This document shows, piece by piece, positions 54,378 through 64,000 of a stretch of 64,000 bases of DNA. Each line of letters starts with the position of its first letter. Position 1 is the stretch's first letter. The translations under genes were made by a program, and so were the position numbers. The stretch spans positions 62,001-126,000 of the forward strand of contig NZ_FXAF01000011.1 in assembly GCF_900177415.1 (NCBI RefSeq), read 5' to 3'. The DNA comes from Xaviernesmea oryzae. GTDB taxonomy: Bacteria > Pseudomonadota > Alphaproteobacteria > Rhizobiales > Rhizobiaceae. Under the pieces are notes generated by a model. That model was not told where the DNA came from. It saw only the letters and a list, made by a program, of their open reading frames with translations, and searched no databases.

Positions 54378-55325
54378 ATGCCCGTTTACATCGGAAAGCG
54401 TCTCCTGGTCGCGATCCCGACCCTGCTGATCATCTCCGTCTTCGTCTTTTCGCTGCAGAAGCTGCTGCCGGGCGATCCGATCCTGGCCATGGCCGGCGAG
54501 GAGCGTGATCCCGCGGTCATCGAATTCCTGCGCGACAAGTACCGGCTGAACGATCCCGTCGTCGTGCAATATTTCTACTGGCTGGGCGGCGTGCTCACCG
54601 GCGATTTCGGCATCTCGCTGCGCACCAACCAGCCGGTCCTGGAGCTGATCCTGCAGAAGCTGCCGGTGACGATCCAGCTCGCCGTCATGGCGATGTTCTT
54701 CGCCATGCTGATCGGCATTCCGATCGGCATCCTGGCGGCCGTCAAGAAGAACACGGCGATCGATTACATCGCCAATATCGTCGCGCTCTCGGGCCTCTCT
54801 ATCCCGAATTTCTGGCTCGGCATCATGCTGATCCTGCTGATTTCCGTGCAGCTCGGCTGGCTGCCGGCCTCGGGCTACGAATCGATCTTCGTCGATCCCG
54901 TCCGCTCGCTTCAGACCATGATCATGCCGGCCTTCGTGCTCGGCAACGCGCTCGCCGCGACCTTGATGCGCCACACCCGCTCGGCCATGGTGGGCGTGCT
55001 CAGCGCCGATTATATCCGCACCGCCCGCGCCAAGGGGCTTTCGCCGCGCGAGGTGGTGCTGAGCCACAGCTTCCGCAACGCGCTGCTGCCGGTCGTCACG
55101 CTGTCGGCGCTGCTCTTCGGCGAGCTGCTCGCCGGCGCCGTGCTGACGGAGCAGATCTTCACCATTCCGGGCTTCGGCAAGCTGATCGTCGATGCCGTCT
55201 TCAACCGCGATTATGCGGTGGTGCAGGGCGTGGTGCTCTGCACGGCGGTCGGCTTCATTCTCATGAATCTGATAGCGGACGTGCTCTATGTCCTGCTCAA
55301 TCCGCGTCTGAGGGCGACCCTATGA
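54378..55325 (+). CDS. Peptide ABC transporter permease (DppB/GsiC type)
   Basis: A 315-residue permease with six predicted membrane helices of the DppB/OppB/GsiC family. The N-terminal helix starts RLLVAIPTLLIISVFVFSL, and the cytoplasmic EAA loop contacting the ATPase is DYIRTARAKGLSPREVVLSH (about 215-234). The start at ATG 54378 is followed by typical MPVYIGKRLL. It overlaps the next permease by four bases. Confidence 0.93.
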   Translation: MPVYIGKRLLVAIPTLLIISVFVFSLQKLLPGDPILAMAGEERDPAVIEFLRDKYRLNDPVVVQYFYWLGGVLTGDFGISLRTNQPVLELILQKLPVTIQLAVMAMFFAMLIGIPIGILAAVKKNTAIDYIANIVALSGLSIPNFWLGIMLILLISVQLGWLPASGYESIFVDPVRSLQTMIMPAFVLGNALAATLMRHTRSAMVGVLSADYIRTARAKGLSPREVVLSHSFRNALLPVVTLSALLFGELLAGAVLTEQIFTIPGFGKLIVDAVFNRDYAVVQGVVLCTAVGFILMNLIADVLYVLLNPRLRATL

Positions 55326-56197
55326 CCACGATGGACCAAGCCGTGCCCTCCGTGGCGGCGAAGCGGGAGCAGAGCCGCGCCTGGCGCAAGATGAAGCGCA
55401 ACAAGTCGGCGCTCGTCGGCGCCGTGATCGTCCTGTTCTTCACGGTCCTGGCGGTCGCGGCACCCGTCCTGCCGATCATCGACCCCGTCGCCACGAGCTG
55501 GTCGGCGATCCGCAAGGCGCCGTCCGCCGTGCACTGGCTCGGCACCGACGATCTCGGCCGCGACATTCTCTCGCGCATGATCTGGGGAGCGCAGGCCTCG
55601 CTGATGGCGGGCGTCTTCTCCGTCGCCATCGCGGTCTGCATCGGCGTGCCCTTCGGCCTCGTCTCCGGCTATTTCGGCGGCTGGGTGGACATGGTGATCT
55701 CGCGCATCACCGAGGCGCTGCTCGCCATGCCTTTTCTCATCATGGCGATCGCGCTGGCGGCTTTCCTCGGGCCGAGCCTGATGAACGCCATGATCGCGAT
55801 CGGGCTCTCCGCCATGCCGATCTTCGTGCGGCTGACGCGCGGTCAGGTGCTGGCGGTCAAGACGGAAGATTACGTCGAGGGAGCGCGTGCCGTCGGGCTG
55901 AACCATGTGGAGATCATGGTCCGCTACATCCTGCCGAATGTCGTGGCGCCGATCATCGTGCAGGCGACGCTGACGATCGCCACCGCCATCATCGCCGAGG
56001 CGAGCCTTTCCTTCCTCGGCCTCGGCCAGCAGCCGCCGGCGCCGTCCTGGGGATCGATGCTCAACGTCGCCAAGAATTTCCTGAGCCAGGCGCCGTGGAT
56101 GGCGCTGTGGCCGGGTATCGCAATCTTCCTCGTCGTCATAGGCTTCAATCTTCTGGGCGACGGCCTGCGCGACGCGCTGGATCCCCGCGAGGCGTAG
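55322..56197 (+). CDS. Peptide ABC transporter permease (DppC/GsiD type)
   Basis: A 291-residue second permease of the DppC/OppC/GsiD family. It has the N-terminal OppC_N segment (RAWRKMKRNKSALVGAVIV), the conserved LGTDDLGRDILSRMIWGA, and the EAA loop EDYVEGARAVGLNHVEIMVR. ATGA overlap with the first permease shows coupling. The next gene follows after 40 bases. Confidence 0.93.
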   Translation: MTTMDQAVPSVAAKREQSRAWRKMKRNKSALVGAVIVLFFTVLAVAAPVLPIIDPVATSWSAIRKAPSAVHWLGTDDLGRDILSRMIWGAQASLMAGVFSVAIAVCIGVPFGLVSGYFGGWVDMVISRITEALLAMPFLIMAIALAAFLGPSLMNAMIAIGLSAMPIFVRLTRGQVLAVKTEDYVEGARAVGLNHVEIMVRYILPNVVAPIIVQATLTIATAIIAEASLSFLGLGQQPPAPSWGSMLNVAKNFLSQAPWMALWPGIAIFLVVIGFNLLGDGLRDALDPREA

Positions 56198-56237
56198 TGA
56201 CCGGGCGAAGCATGGGTTTCAAAAAGGATTTCCGAGA

Positions 56238-58022
56238 ATGACTGAATTCACCACAAGGCCCGAAATCCTCGGCACGTTCGGGGTCGTGACGTCGACCCAC
56301 TGGATCGCGTCGGCGGTCGGCATGTCGATCCTCGAAAAGGGCGGCAATGCCTTCGATGCGGCGGTCGCGACCGGCTTCGTGCTGCAGATCGTCGAGCCGC
56401 ATCTTTGCGGCCCGGGCGGCGACATGCCGGCCATTTTCTATTCGAAGAAAAAGGACAACGTCGAAGTCATCTGCGCGCAAGGCCCGGCGCCGGCGGGCGC
56501 GACTATCGAGCACTACACTTCCGAGGGCCTGGCGATGATCCCAGGCGACGGCCTGCTCGCGACCGTCATCCCCGGCGCCTTCGACGGCTGGATGCTGATG
56601 CTGCGCGACTACGGCACGATGAGCGTCCGCGACGTGCTGGAGCCGGCGATCTATTACGCCGAGAACGGCCATCCCGTGCTCGCCCGCGTCTCGGCCACCA
56701 TCAAGGGGCTCGCGGGCTTCTTCGAGAAGGAATGGCCGACCTCCTACGCGACCTGGCTTCCGGGCGGAACCGCTCCGGAGCCGCTCTCCAACTTCAAGAA
56801 CCCGGTTCTGGCCGAAACCTGGAAGCGCGTCGTCGCGGAGGCCGAGGCGAAGAGCGGCCGCGAAAACCAGATCGAGGCCGCACGCGATGCCTTCTACCGC
56901 GGCTTCGTCGCCGAGGCGATCGACGCCTATGTCCGCACCGCCGAGGTCATGGACGCCAGCGGCTCCCGCCACAGGGGCGTGCTGACGGCGCAGGACATGG
57001 CGAGCTGGCAAGCGACGGTCGAGGCGCCGCAGACCTACGACTATCACGACTGGACCGTCGCCAAGACGCCGGCCTGGGGGCAGGGGCCGGTGCTCCTGCA
57101 GTCTCTGGCGCTGCTGAAAGGCTTCGATCTTTCGTCCATGGACCCGTCCGGCGCCGACTTCGTGCATGTCGTCGTGGAGGCCATGAAGCTCGCCTATGCC
57201 GACCGGGAGGTCTATTACGGCGACCCGGATTTCGCACAGATCCCGACCGAATATCTGCTGTCGGAAGGTTACAATGCCGAGCGCCGCAAGCTGATCGGCG
57301 GGCAAGCCTCGCTGGATCTTCGCCCCGGCCGCGTGCCGGGTTACGACCATCAGCTCGATCTAACCATGGCGATGCTGGGCGAGGTGAGCGGCAAGGGCGC
57401 GGTCTACGAGCCGACCATGTCGCATCTCACCGAGAAGCGCGGCGACACCGTCCATATCGACGTCATCGACCGCTGGGGCAACATGGTCTCGACCACGCCG
57501 TCGGGCGGCTGGCTGCAGTCTTCGCCGATCGTGCCGGGTCTCGGCTTCGCGCTGAACTCGCGTGCGCAGATGTTCTGGCTGAAGCCGGGCCTGCCGACCT
57601 CGCTGGAACCGGGAAAGCGTCCGCGCACGACGCTGACGCCGTCGCTTGCGCTGCACCAGGGCCGCCCGACGCTGGTTTTCGGCACGCCCGGCGGCGACCA
57701 GCAGGACCAGTGGCAGCTTCCCTTCTTCCTGCGCTACGTGCACCACAAAAAGAACCTGCAGGCGGCGATCGACATGCCGCTCTTCCACACGACCCATTTT
57801 CCGGGCTCGTTCTACCCGCGCACCCGCGAGCCGGGCAATATCATGGTGGAAAGCAATGTCGGGCCGGAGGTTCTGGCCGAGCTTCGCCGCCGCGGCCATC
57901 AGGTGACCGTGGCCGATCCGTGGAGCGTCGGCCGCCTGACGGCTGCGCGCCGCGATGTCGACGGACTGATGCGGGCGGCAGCGACGCCGCGCCTCATGCA
58001 GGCCTATGCGGTGGGGAGATAG
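56238..58022 (+). CDS. Gamma-glutamyltransferase family Ntn-hydrolase
   Basis: Gamma-glutamyltransferases cleave or transfer the gamma-glutamyl group of glutathione and similar peptides, and self-process at a threonine. The 594-residue protein has the N-terminal GGNAFDAAVATGFVLQIVEP and PGGDMP motifs and the processing/nucleophile region GDTVHIDVIDRWGNMVSTT, with Thr404 as the likely nucleophile. Unlike many bacterial enzymes it has no signal peptide (begins MTEFTTRPEILG), so it is probably cytoplasmic. It is embedded in a peptide-importer operon. The substrate could be glutathione, gamma-glutamyl amines or another peptide; some family members are cephalosporin or other acylases. Confidence 0.9.
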   Translation: MTEFTTRPEILGTFGVVTSTHWIASAVGMSILEKGGNAFDAAVATGFVLQIVEPHLCGPGGDMPAIFYSKKKDNVEVICAQGPAPAGATIEHYTSEGLAMIPGDGLLATVIPGAFDGWMLMLRDYGTMSVRDVLEPAIYYAENGHPVLARVSATIKGLAGFFEKEWPTSYATWLPGGTAPEPLSNFKNPVLAETWKRVVAEAEAKSGRENQIEAARDAFYRGFVAEAIDAYVRTAEVMDASGSRHRGVLTAQDMASWQATVEAPQTYDYHDWTVAKTPAWGQGPVLLQSLALLKGFDLSSMDPSGADFVHVVVEAMKLAYADREVYYGDPDFAQIPTEYLLSEGYNAERRKLIGGQASLDLRPGRVPGYDHQLDLTMAMLGEVSGKGAVYEPTMSHLTEKRGDTVHIDVIDRWGNMVSTTPSGGWLQSSPIVPGLGFALNSRAQMFWLKPGLPTSLEPGKRPRTTLTPSLALHQGRPTLVFGTPGGDQQDQWQLPFFLRYVHHKKNLQAAIDMPLFHTTHFPGSFYPRTREPGNIMVESNVGPEVLAELRRRGHQVTVADPWSVGRLTAARRDVDGLMRAAATPRLMQAYAVGR

Positions 58023-58024
58023 CC

Positions 58025-58786
58025 ATGACCTGGTCGATCGTCGCACGCGATCCTGAGACCGGCCATTTCGGGATTGCCGTCGCCAGCCGCTTCTTCGCGG
58101 TCGGCGCCGCCGTGCCGCATGTCAAGGGCAGGGTGGGGGCCGTCGCCACGCAGGCCTTCGTCAGCCCGCTCTACGGCACGGACGGGCTGAAGCTGCTCGA
58201 AGAGGGCAGGTCGCCGGAAGAGATCATCGAAACGCTGACGGCCCGCGACGACGGGCGCAGGCAGCGCCAGTTCCACCTGATCGATGCTGAGGGCCGCAAT
58301 GCCGCCTATACCGGCGAAATCTGCGTCGATTGGGCCGGGCATCTGGTGGACAAAAATGTCTCGGTCGCCGGCAATATGCTCGCCGGCCCCGAGGTGATTG
58401 CCGAAACCCTGCGTGTCTATAAGGAGAGGGCTTCGGCCGGCGCGCCGCTTGCCGAACGTCTGCTCGACGCCATGGATGCGGGAGAAGCGGCCGGCGGCGA
58501 CAAGCGCGGCAAGCAGTCCGCGGCACTCGTCCTTTATCGCGACCAGGATTACGCCTGGTTGCGCATTCACGCGGACGACCATGCCGATCCGCTTAAGGAG
58601 CTGCGCCGGCTTTATGCGGTGGCGCAGGAGCGGTACCTGCACGTCGCCGAGACCATGCCGACACGCGAAAACCCGCACGGCATGATCGACCGCCGCGTCA
58701 TCGACGGGAAGATCGCCGCGCTGGAAGCCGCCCGCGAAGCGGAAGGCCGTCCCTCGGCCTCCTTCGCAACCCCGTGGAAGCCTTAA
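58025..58786 (+). CDS. DUF1028 family protein (putative Ntn-hydrolase)
   Basis: A 253-residue member of DUF1028, a family predicted to have the Ntn-hydrolase fold. The conserved N-terminal part is TWSIVARDPETGHFGIAVAS, followed by GAVATQAFVSPLYG and the central VSVAGNMLAGPEV. No signal peptide. It starts two bases after the gamma-glutamyltransferase stop and is followed 15 bases later by the transporter ATPase, so it is firmly part of the operon. A peptidase or amidase role acting with the transferase is inferred, not shown. Confidence 0.87.
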   Translation: MTWSIVARDPETGHFGIAVASRFFAVGAAVPHVKGRVGAVATQAFVSPLYGTDGLKLLEEGRSPEEIIETLTARDDGRRQRQFHLIDAEGRNAAYTGEICVDWAGHLVDKNVSVAGNMLAGPEVIAETLRVYKERASAGAPLAERLLDAMDAGEAAGGDKRGKQSAALVLYRDQDYAWLRIHADDHADPLKELRRLYAVAQERYLHVAETMPTRENPHGMIDRRVIDGKIAALEAAREAEGRPSASFATPWKP

Positions 58787-58801
58787 ATGAGGGAAGCCGT
58801 C

Positions 58802-60613
58802 ATGAGCGAAGCCCCCGTCCTTTCCGTCAGAGACCTCACGACCTCCTTCCTGGTCGAGGGTGAATGGAAGAGCGTCGTGCGCGACGTCTCCTTCGACGTG
58901 CGCCCCGGCGAAACGGTCGCGATCGTCGGCGAGAGCGGTTCGGGCAAGAGCGTCACGTCGCTGTCGATCATGAGGCTCCTGGCGCCGGGCTCCAGCCGCA
59001 TCGAAGGAAAGATCGTTCTCAACGGCAAGGAGCTTCTGGCGCTGTCCGAAAAGGAGATGCGGGGCGTGCGCGGCAACGACGCCTCGATGATCTTTCAGGA
59101 GCCGATGACCTCGCTGAACCCGATCTTCACCATCGGCCGGCAGATTTCCGAGGTGCTGACGCGCCACAGAGGGCTCTCGAAGCAGGAGGCACGCGCCGAG
59201 ACGGTACGGCTTCTGGAAAAGGTGCGCATACCGAACGCCTCTTCTCGCTTCGACGACTACCCGCACCAGTTCTCGGGCGGCATGCGCCAGCGCGTCATGA
59301 TCGCCATGGCCCTGGCTTCCAAGCCGAAGCTTCTCATCGCCGACGAGCCCACCACCGCGCTCGATGTCACCATTCAGGGACAGATCCTCGATCTCATCAA
59401 GGTGCTGCAGGAGGAGGAGGGCATGTCGGTGCTCTTCATCACCCATGACATGGGCGTGGTCGCCGAAATCGCCGACCGCACCATCGTGATGTATCGCGGC
59501 GAGGCGGTCGAAAGCGGCCCGACCGAGGAGATTTTCCATCGCGGCAAGCATCCCTACACGCGGGCGCTTCTTTCCGCCGTGCCGAAGCTCGGCTCGATGC
59601 AAAATCGCAGATGGCCGACCCGGTTCGCGGTCGTCGACATGAAGACCGGCGAGGCGGCGGAACCGCAGGAAGTCGCCGGCACGGTGGCGAGCGGCAGGAC
59701 GCCGGTCCTGGCGGTGAAGAACCTCGTCACCCGCTTCCCGGTCCGCTCCGGCCTCTTCGCCCGGCAGACCGGCGCGGTGCATGCGGTGGAGGACATTTCC
59801 TTCGACCTCTTCCAGGGCGAGACCCTGTCACTGGTCGGTGAATCCGGCTGCGGCAAGTCGACCACCGGTCGCTCGATCATGCGGCTGATCGAACCGAGCG
59901 GCGGCGAGGTCGCGCTTGACGGCTACGACGTGCTGCGTCTCGATCAGGTCGGGTTGCGCAACATGCGCAAGACCATCCAGATGATCTTCCAGGACCCGTT
60001 TTCTTCGCTCAACCCGCGCATGACCGTCGGAGCCGCGATCTCCGAACCCTTCATCAAGCACAAGCTCGGCACCGCGAAGGAAGCAAAGGAAAAGACCGCC
60101 GATCTCTTGCGCAAGGTGGGCCTCTCTCCGGACATGGCGAGCCGTTATCCGCACGAATTCTCCGGCGGCCAGAGGCAGCGCATCGCGATCGCCCGGGCGC
60201 TCTCGCTCGATCCCAAAGTCATTGTCGCCGACGAAAGCGTCTCGGCGCTCGACGTGTCGATCAAGGCGCAGGTCTGCAACCTGCTTCTCGACCTGCAGCA
60301 GAGCCTCAATCTCGCCTTCCTGTTCATCAGCCATGACATGGCCGTGGTGGAGCGTGTGAGCCACCGCGTCGCGGTCATGTATCTCGGCGAAATCGTCGAG
60401 ATCGGCCCGCGGGCGGCGGTCTTCGACAATCCGCAGCATCCCTACACGAAGAAGCTGATGGCCGCCGTTCCCGTGCCGGATCCTGCGCGCCGCGGCATCC
60501 GCCGGGGCATCTCGAACGACGAGCTGAAGAGCCCGGTCCGGCCGATGGATTACCGGCCGCCGAAGCGGGAATATCGCGAGGTTTCGGAAGGGCACCTGGT
60601 GCAGGTGGCCTGA
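58802..60613 (+). CDS. Fused double ATP-binding protein of the peptide importer (GsiA type)
   Basis: A 603-residue protein with two complete oligopeptide-type ATPase domains joined in one chain, as in E. coli GsiA. Domain 1: Walker A GESGSGKS, signature [12 protein letters not shown], Walker [12 protein letters not shown]. Domain 2 (from about 300): Walker [10 protein letters not shown], signature [12 protein letters not shown], Walker [13 protein letters not shown], where Ser replaces the usual Pro but the catalytic Glu remains. Each half ends with the oligopeptide C-terminal module. GAGGGA seven bases before ATG 58802 decides the start. It ends the operon; a strong palindrome lies 40 bases after the stop. 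Confidence 0.94.
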   Translation: MSEAPVLSVRDLTTSFLVEGEWKSVVRDVSFDVRPGETVAIVGESGSGKSVTSLSIMRLLAPGSSRIEGKIVLNGKELLALSEKEMRGVRGNDASMIFQEPMTSLNPIFTIGRQISEVLTRHRGLSKQEARAETVRLLEKVRIPNASSRFDDYPHQFSGGMRQRVMIAMALASKPKLLIADEPTTALDVTIQGQILDLIKVLQEEEGMSVLFITHDMGVVAEIADRTIVMYRGEAVESGPTEEIFHRGKHPYTRALLSAVPKLGSMQNRRWPTRFAVVDMKTGEAAEPQEVAGTVASGRTPVLAVKNLVTRFPVRSGLFARQTGAVHAVEDISFDLFQGETLSLVGESGCGKSTTGRSIMRLIEPSGGEVALDGYDVLRLDQVGLRNMRKTIQMIFQDPFSSLNPRMTVGAAISEPFIKHKLGTAKEAKEKTADLLRKVGLSPDMASRYPHEFSGGQRQRIAIARALSLDPKVIVADESVSALDVSIKAQVCNLLLDLQQSLNLAFLFISHDMAVVERVSHRVAVMYLGEIVEIGPRAAVFDNPQHPYTKKLMAAVPVPDPARRGIRRGISNDELKSPVRPMDYRPPKREYREVSEGHLVQVA

Positions 60614-60650
60614 TCTTCCGGAGAACAATCTCATGTGGAATTGTCCTTCA

Positions 60651-60748
60651 CCCTCTCCCCGTAAACGGGGAGAGGGAAGGTGCCCCGCTTGACGGGATGG
60701 GAACGGAGGCAGTGCGGCGTACCCTTCTCCCCGCTTGCGGGGAGAAGG
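60651..60748. repeat. Pair of intergenic palindromes
   Basis: Palindrome 1 is an 11-bp perfect stem, CCCTCTCCCCG (60651-60661) with CGGGGAGAGGG (60666-60676), loop TAAA. Palindrome 2 is an 11-bp perfect stem, CCTTCTCCCCG (60723-60733) with CGGGGAGAAGG (60738-60748), loop CTTG. The two are near copies, 46 bases apart. They lie between convergent genes and may end transcription from either side. Confidence 0.85.
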
Positions 60749-60794
60749 TCCCGGCAGGGGGATGAGGGGCAGCATCGATGACGCTGCTCCGAAA

Positions 60795-61598
60795 TCAGAT
60801 CAGCTTGAGGCCCTTCATACTGACATGCCCGTCCTTGCCGATGATGATGTGGTCGTGCACCGTGATGCCGAGCGGCTTGGCGGTGTCGATGATCGTTTTC
60901 GTCATGTCGATATCGGCGCGCGACGGTGTCGGGTCGCCACTTGGGTGATTGTGCACCAAGATAATCGCCGTGGCGGAAAGCTCCAGCGCCCGGCGCACCA
61001 CCTCGCGCGGATAGACTGGCGTGTGATCGACGGTGCCGTGGCCCTGCACCTCGTCGGCGATCAGCGCGTTGCGCTTGTCCAGGAAAAGGATACGGAACTG
61101 CTCGCGGGATTCGTAGGCCATGGCCGCGTGGCAGTAGTCGATCACGGACGACCAGGAAGAGAGCACCTGCTTGCCCCGCAGCTCGCTTTTGAGCATCCGC
61201 TGGCCGACGGTGGCGACGAGCTTCAGGTCGAGCGCGACGGTCTCGCCGACGCCCTTCACCTCCTGCAGCAGCCCAGCCGGCGCGCCGAACACGCCTGCAA
61301 GCGTCCCGAAGCGATCGAGCAGAGCCTTGGCGATCGGCTTCGTGTCGCGGCGCGGGATCAGCCGGAAGAGCAGCAGTTCAAGGATCTCGTAGTCGGCAAG
61401 CCCGGTGTCGCCGTGATCGCGGTATTTGGTCCTGAGCCGCTCGCGATGGCCGTGATAATGGGCCGCCTGATCCTCCTTTGCGGGAGGTGCGGATTTCTGG
61501 ATGGCTTTCGGCTTGGAGAGTTGTTCGGCGAAAAAGCCGCGCTCGTCCTCCAGAAGGGAGGCTTGTTCGTCCGGCGGCGGGGCTGGACGCTTGGTCAT
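60795..61598 (-). CDS. radC: RadC family JAB1/MPN-domain protein
   Basis: A 267-residue RadC protein. The N-terminal helix-hairpin-helix (about 90-125, [16 protein letters not shown]) precedes the MPN/JAB domain, whose metal motif is [16 protein letters not shown] with Glu upstream. The first 45 residues are low-complexity and charged. RadC was once thought to act in DNA repair, but its function is unsettled. The start is one base after the map stop on the same strand, so the genes are coupled. Confidence 0.93.
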   Translation of the reverse strand: MTKRPAPPPDEQASLLEDERGFFAEQLSKPKAIQKSAPPAKEDQAAHYHGHRERLRTKYRDHGDTGLADYEILELLLFRLIPRRDTKPIAKALLDRFGTLAGVFGAPAGLLQEVKGVGETVALDLKLVATVGQRMLKSELRGKQVLSSWSSVIDYCHAAMAYESREQFRILFLDKRNALIADEVQGHGTVDHTPVYPREVVRRALELSATAIILVHNHPSGDPTPSRADIDMTKTIIDTAKPLGITVHDHIIIGKDGHVSMKGLKLI

Positions 61599-61599
61599 G

Positions 61600-62436
61600 T
61601 TACCTCGAAAGCGGCGGCAGGCCGGGCCGGTCGAGGCCGCCGGGCGAAAGGGTGAAAACCTCGCAGCCCGTCGCCGTGACGCCGACGGCATGCTCGTATT
61701 GCGCCGAAAGCGAGCGGTCGCGGGTGACCGCGGTCCAGCCGTCGGAGAGAACCTTCACATGCGGCTTGCCGAGATTGATCATCGGCTCGATCGTGAAGAT
61801 CATGCCTTCCTTCATCTCCGGGCCTTCGTCGGCGCGGCCGTAATGCAGGATGTTCGGGGAATCGTGGAAGAGCCGGCCGACGCCATGGCCGCAGAAATCG
61901 CGCACCACCGAGCAGCGCTCGGCTTCCGCATAGGTCTGGATCGCTTCGCCGATGGCGCCGGTGCGGGCGCCCGGCTTCACGGCGGCGATGCCGCGCAACA
62001 GGCATTCATAGGTCACTTCGAGCAGACGTTCGGCAGCGCGCTTGATCTGGCCGACGGGGTACATGCGGCTCGAATCCCCATGCCAGCCATCGAGGATGTA
62101 GGTCACGTCGATATTGACGATATCGCCTTCGCGAAGCGGCTTGTCGTCCGGAATGCCGTGGCACACGACATGGTTGATCGAGGTGCAGGTGGATTTCGTA
62201 TAGCCGCGATAGTTGAGCGTCGCAGGCAGCGCGCCGTGATCCATGCCGAATTCGAAGACGAAGCGGTCGATGGCATTGGTCGTAATGCCGGGCTTCACGA
62301 TCGCCGCCAGCTCGTCGAGGCAGCGTGCCGTGAGCAGGCTGGCCTTGCGCATGCCTGCAAAGTCTTCCTGAGTGTAGAGCCGGATCGCGCCCGTATTCTT
62401 CGCAGGGGCGGAAACCGCCTCGATATAGTTGACCAT
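61600..62436 (-). CDS. map: Type I methionine aminopeptidase
   Basis: Removes the initiator methionine from nascent proteins. The 278-residue enzyme has the metal ligands in order: Asp in [16 protein letters not shown] (two Asp), His in [11 protein letters not shown], Glu in FTIEPMIN and Glu in YEHAVGVT. The N-terminal start is [14 protein letters not shown], a short extension common in alphaproteobacteria. It lies between sfsA and radC with gaps of 25 and 1 bases. Confidence 0.96.
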   Translation of the reverse strand: MVNYIEAVSAPAKNTGAIRLYTQEDFAGMRKASLLTARCLDELAAIVKPGITTNAIDRFVFEFGMDHGALPATLNYRGYTKSTCTSINHVVCHGIPDDKPLREGDIVNIDVTYILDGWHGDSSRMYPVGQIKRAAERLLEVTYECLLRGIAAVKPGARTGAIGEAIQTYAEAERCSVVRDFCGHGVGRLFHDSPNILHYGRADEGPEMKEGMIFTIEPMINLGKPHVKVLSDGWTAVTRDRSLSAQYEHAVGVTATGCEVFTLSPGGLDRPGLPPLSR

Positions 62437-62461
62437 GGTTCTTCTCTCGCAATTCCTCCGT

Positions 62462-63181
62462 TCATAAAGCAGGCAGCCCCGGTTCGTCCATCGTAACTAG
62501 CCCCGAAGGGGCGATTTCCTCCGGCGAAACGCGGCAGCGGACGGCATAGGCCTCGACGCCGCGGGTTTTCGCACGCTCGAAGGCGAGCGCATAAAGCGGA
62601 TCGAGATCGGCGCAGATCCTGAAATGCGAGCAGTCGTGCCGCTGGATGAGATAGATCGTCACCGCCCGGTGACCGGCTTCTACCATGTCTCCGAGTTCTT
62701 CCAGATGCTTGGCGCCGCGCTTCGTGACCGTATCGGGAAACTCGGCCAATCCGGCTTCGCGCATGAAATGCACGTTCTTCACTTCCACATAGGCATCAGG
62801 CAGACCTCTGCCCGAAAGCAGAAAGTCGATGCGGGAATTGCGGCCGTAGCGCTGCTCGCGCAGGATGGTGTCGTAGCCGGTGAGGCTCGGGATCAATCCG
62901 GCGCGGATCGCTTCCTCTGCAAGCCGGTTCGGCAGGCCGGTATTGATCCCGACCATCTCGCCGTCCACCTCGATCATCTCGAACATGTGCCGGTATTTGC
63001 GGGTCGGGCTATCGTGCAGAGACACCCATATCCTCGAGCCGGGGGCGGTCAGCCCGCGCATCGAGCCGGTATTGGGGCACGAGCCGGTGAAGGGTGTGCC
63101 GTCAGCCGCGACCGCGTCGAACAGGAAGCGCTTGTAGCGCTGCAAAAGGGTTGCGGGAACGAGCGGCGGATCGAAACGCAT
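62462..63181 (-). CDS. sfsA: Sugar fermentation stimulation protein SfsA homologue
   Basis: A 239-residue SfsA-family protein, a nucleic-acid-binding or nuclease-like family with OB-fold and PD-(D/E)XK-like parts. Typical segments are [15 protein letters not shown] (about 34-48), [23 protein letters not shown], which holds the predicted metal-binding Asp/Glu-x-Lys, and [16 protein letters not shown]. The start ATG (complement of 63179-63181) is 10 bases after the phaC stop, so both are in one transcript. Confidence 0.94.
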   Translation of the reverse strand: MRFDPPLVPATLLQRYKRFLFDAVAADGTPFTGSCPNTGSMRGLTAPGSRIWVSLHDSPTRKYRHMFEMIEVDGEMVGINTGLPNRLAEEAIRAGLIPSLTGYDTILREQRYGRNSRIDFLLSGRGLPDAYVEVKNVHFMREAGLAEFPDTVTKRGAKHLEELGDMVEAGHRAVTIYLIQRHDCSHFRICADLDPLYALAFERAKTRGVEAYAVRCRVSPEEIAPSGLVTMDEPGLPAL

Positions 63182-63191
63182 CGGTTGAAGT

Positions 63192-64000
63192 TCAAACGCG
63201 GGTAAGCACGTAGGTGCCGGGCGCGTCGGCAATCGCGTTCAGCGCCGAGCCGCCGGGCTTGCGGGCCGATACGCGTTCGTCGCCCTTCGCCTCGATCCAG
63301 GCATGCCAATGCGGCCACCAGGAGCCTTTGGCCTCCTCGGCTTTCTCCATCCAGTCCTCGAACTGGCCCTTGGCCTTGCCGCCGGTCCAGTACTGGTATT
63401 TCTGCTTGTCGGGCGGGTTGACGACGCCGGCGATATGGCCGGACCCGGTCAGTACGAAATCCACCGGCCCGCCGAACAGCGAAGAGCCGAGGAAGACGGA
63501 TTTCGGCGGCGCGATATGGTCCTCGCGGGTGGCGAGATTGTAGACGGGGATCTTGATGTCTTTCAGCGAGATCGTCTTGTCGCCGAGCTGCATCTCGCCC
63601 TTGCTGAGATTGTTGTTGAGATAGCAGTTGCGCAGATAATAGGCGTGGTTGGCCGCCGCCATGCGCGTCGAGTCGGAGTTCCAGTAGAGCAGGTCGAAGG
63701 GCGGCGGCTCCTGGCCCCTGAGGTAGTTATTGACCACATAGGGCCAGATGAGCTCCGAGGCGCGCAGCATGTTGAAGGCCATCGCCATCTTCGAGCCTTC
63801 GAGATAACCGGCCGCGTTCATCTGCTTTTCGATCGCCGCGATCTGCTCCTCGTCGACGAAGACCTTGAGGTCTCCGGCATGGGTGAAATCCACCTGGGTG
63901 GTGAGGAAGGTGGCGGACGCGATGCGGCGGTTCTTTTCCTTGGCGTGATAGGCGAGGGTGGCCGCAAGCAGCGTGCCGCCGACGCAGTATCCGATCGCGT
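63192..64000 (-). CDS. phaC: Class I poly(3-hydroxyalkanoate) synthase, C-terminal part (cut by window edge)
   Basis: Polymerises 3-hydroxyacyl-CoA into storage granules. Only the last 269 or so codons are in the window; the frame runs open through 64000. The lipase-like box GYCVGG with the catalytic Cys lies at the very edge (near 63985), followed by the catalytic Asp in TREDHIAPP and His in GSGHIAGVV. Other class I hallmarks are [15 protein letters not shown] and WWPHWHAWI. It leads an operon phaC-sfsA-map-radC. Confidence 0.95.
   Translation of the reverse strand, partial: AIGYCVGGTLLAATLAYHAKEKNRRIASATFLTTQVDFTHAGDLKVFVDEEQIAAIEKQMNAAGYLEGSKMAMAFNMLRASELIWPYVVNNYLRGQEPPPFDLLYWNSDSTRMAAANHAYYLRNCYLNNNLSKGEMQLGDKTISLKDIKIPVYNLATREDHIAPPKSVFLGSSLFGGPVDFVLTGSGHIAGVVNPPDKQKYQYWTGGKAKGQFEDWMEKAEEAKGSWWPHWHAWIEAKGDERVSARKPGGSALNAIADAPGTYVLTRV

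Overview
The window is core chromosome of a high-GC alphaproteobacterium, almost certainly a member of the Rhizobiaceae (Rhizobium/Agrobacterium/Sinorhizobium relatives). The evidence is an ExoR-type regulator, a PopZ polar organizer beside valS, paired DUF1127 genes, an alpha-r14 (NfeR1-like) small RNA, a class I polyhydroxyalkanoate synthase, TrmFO, and rhizobial palindromic intergenic repeats. The genus cannot be fixed from this sequence. I saw no prophage, integrase, transposase or CRISPR array.

Layout. 0.2-6.9 kb: popZ, valS, a FadL-type outer membrane channel and exoR. 6.9-8.2 kb (minus): xthA and erpA. 8.3-24.7 kb: a long plus-strand housekeeping block with dgt, argS, a large SPOR protein, nagZ, scpA-scpB, an ABC ATPase with no visible partners, tatA-tatB-tatC, serS, surE, pcm and a LysM/LytM lipoprotein. 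24.8-29.5 kb: a DUF815 ATPase (minus), yajC, two genes related to mitochondrial complex I assembly factors (Mth938-like and NDUFAF6-like), a small membrane protein and trmFO (minus). The secD/secF genes normally next to yajC are absent here. 29.5-31.0 kb: an RNA-rich stretch with 17-bp tandem repeats, two DUF1127 genes, a minus-strand sRNA with three CCUCCUCCC hairpin loops, and tRNA-Leu(UAG). 31.2-34.4 kb: trigger factor and an ABC-F ATPase. 34.4-35.4 kb: about 1 kb without genes, holding palindromic repeats that include a perfect 45-bp inverted pair.

35.4-49.2 kb is a mixed metabolic and accessory stretch: an FAD oxidoreductase, a glutathione S-transferase, a GNAT acetyltransferase, icd, a FUSC membrane protein, an RNA methyltransferase overlapping murI, a LysE-GFA-LysE cluster, a VOC protein, a HerA-like ATPase and a TerC protein. 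49.4-51.7 kb: rpsD, with a strong promoter and structured leader, converges on sthA. 51.9-60.6 kb is one apparent operon: a GntR/FadR regulator, a peptide-type ABC importer (binding protein, two permeases, fused double ATPase), a gamma-glutamyltransferase without a signal peptide, and a DUF1028 protein. It resembles the E. coli gsi glutathione-import arrangement, so I infer uptake and cytoplasmic cleavage of gamma-glutamyl peptides. 60.8-64.0 kb (minus): phaC (cut by the window edge), sfsA, map and radC in one tight operon.

The least ordinary points are the alpha-r14 sRNA, the missing secDF, the GGT/DUF1028/ABC operon, the rpsD leader, and several families of short tandem or inverted repeats lying against gene ends.
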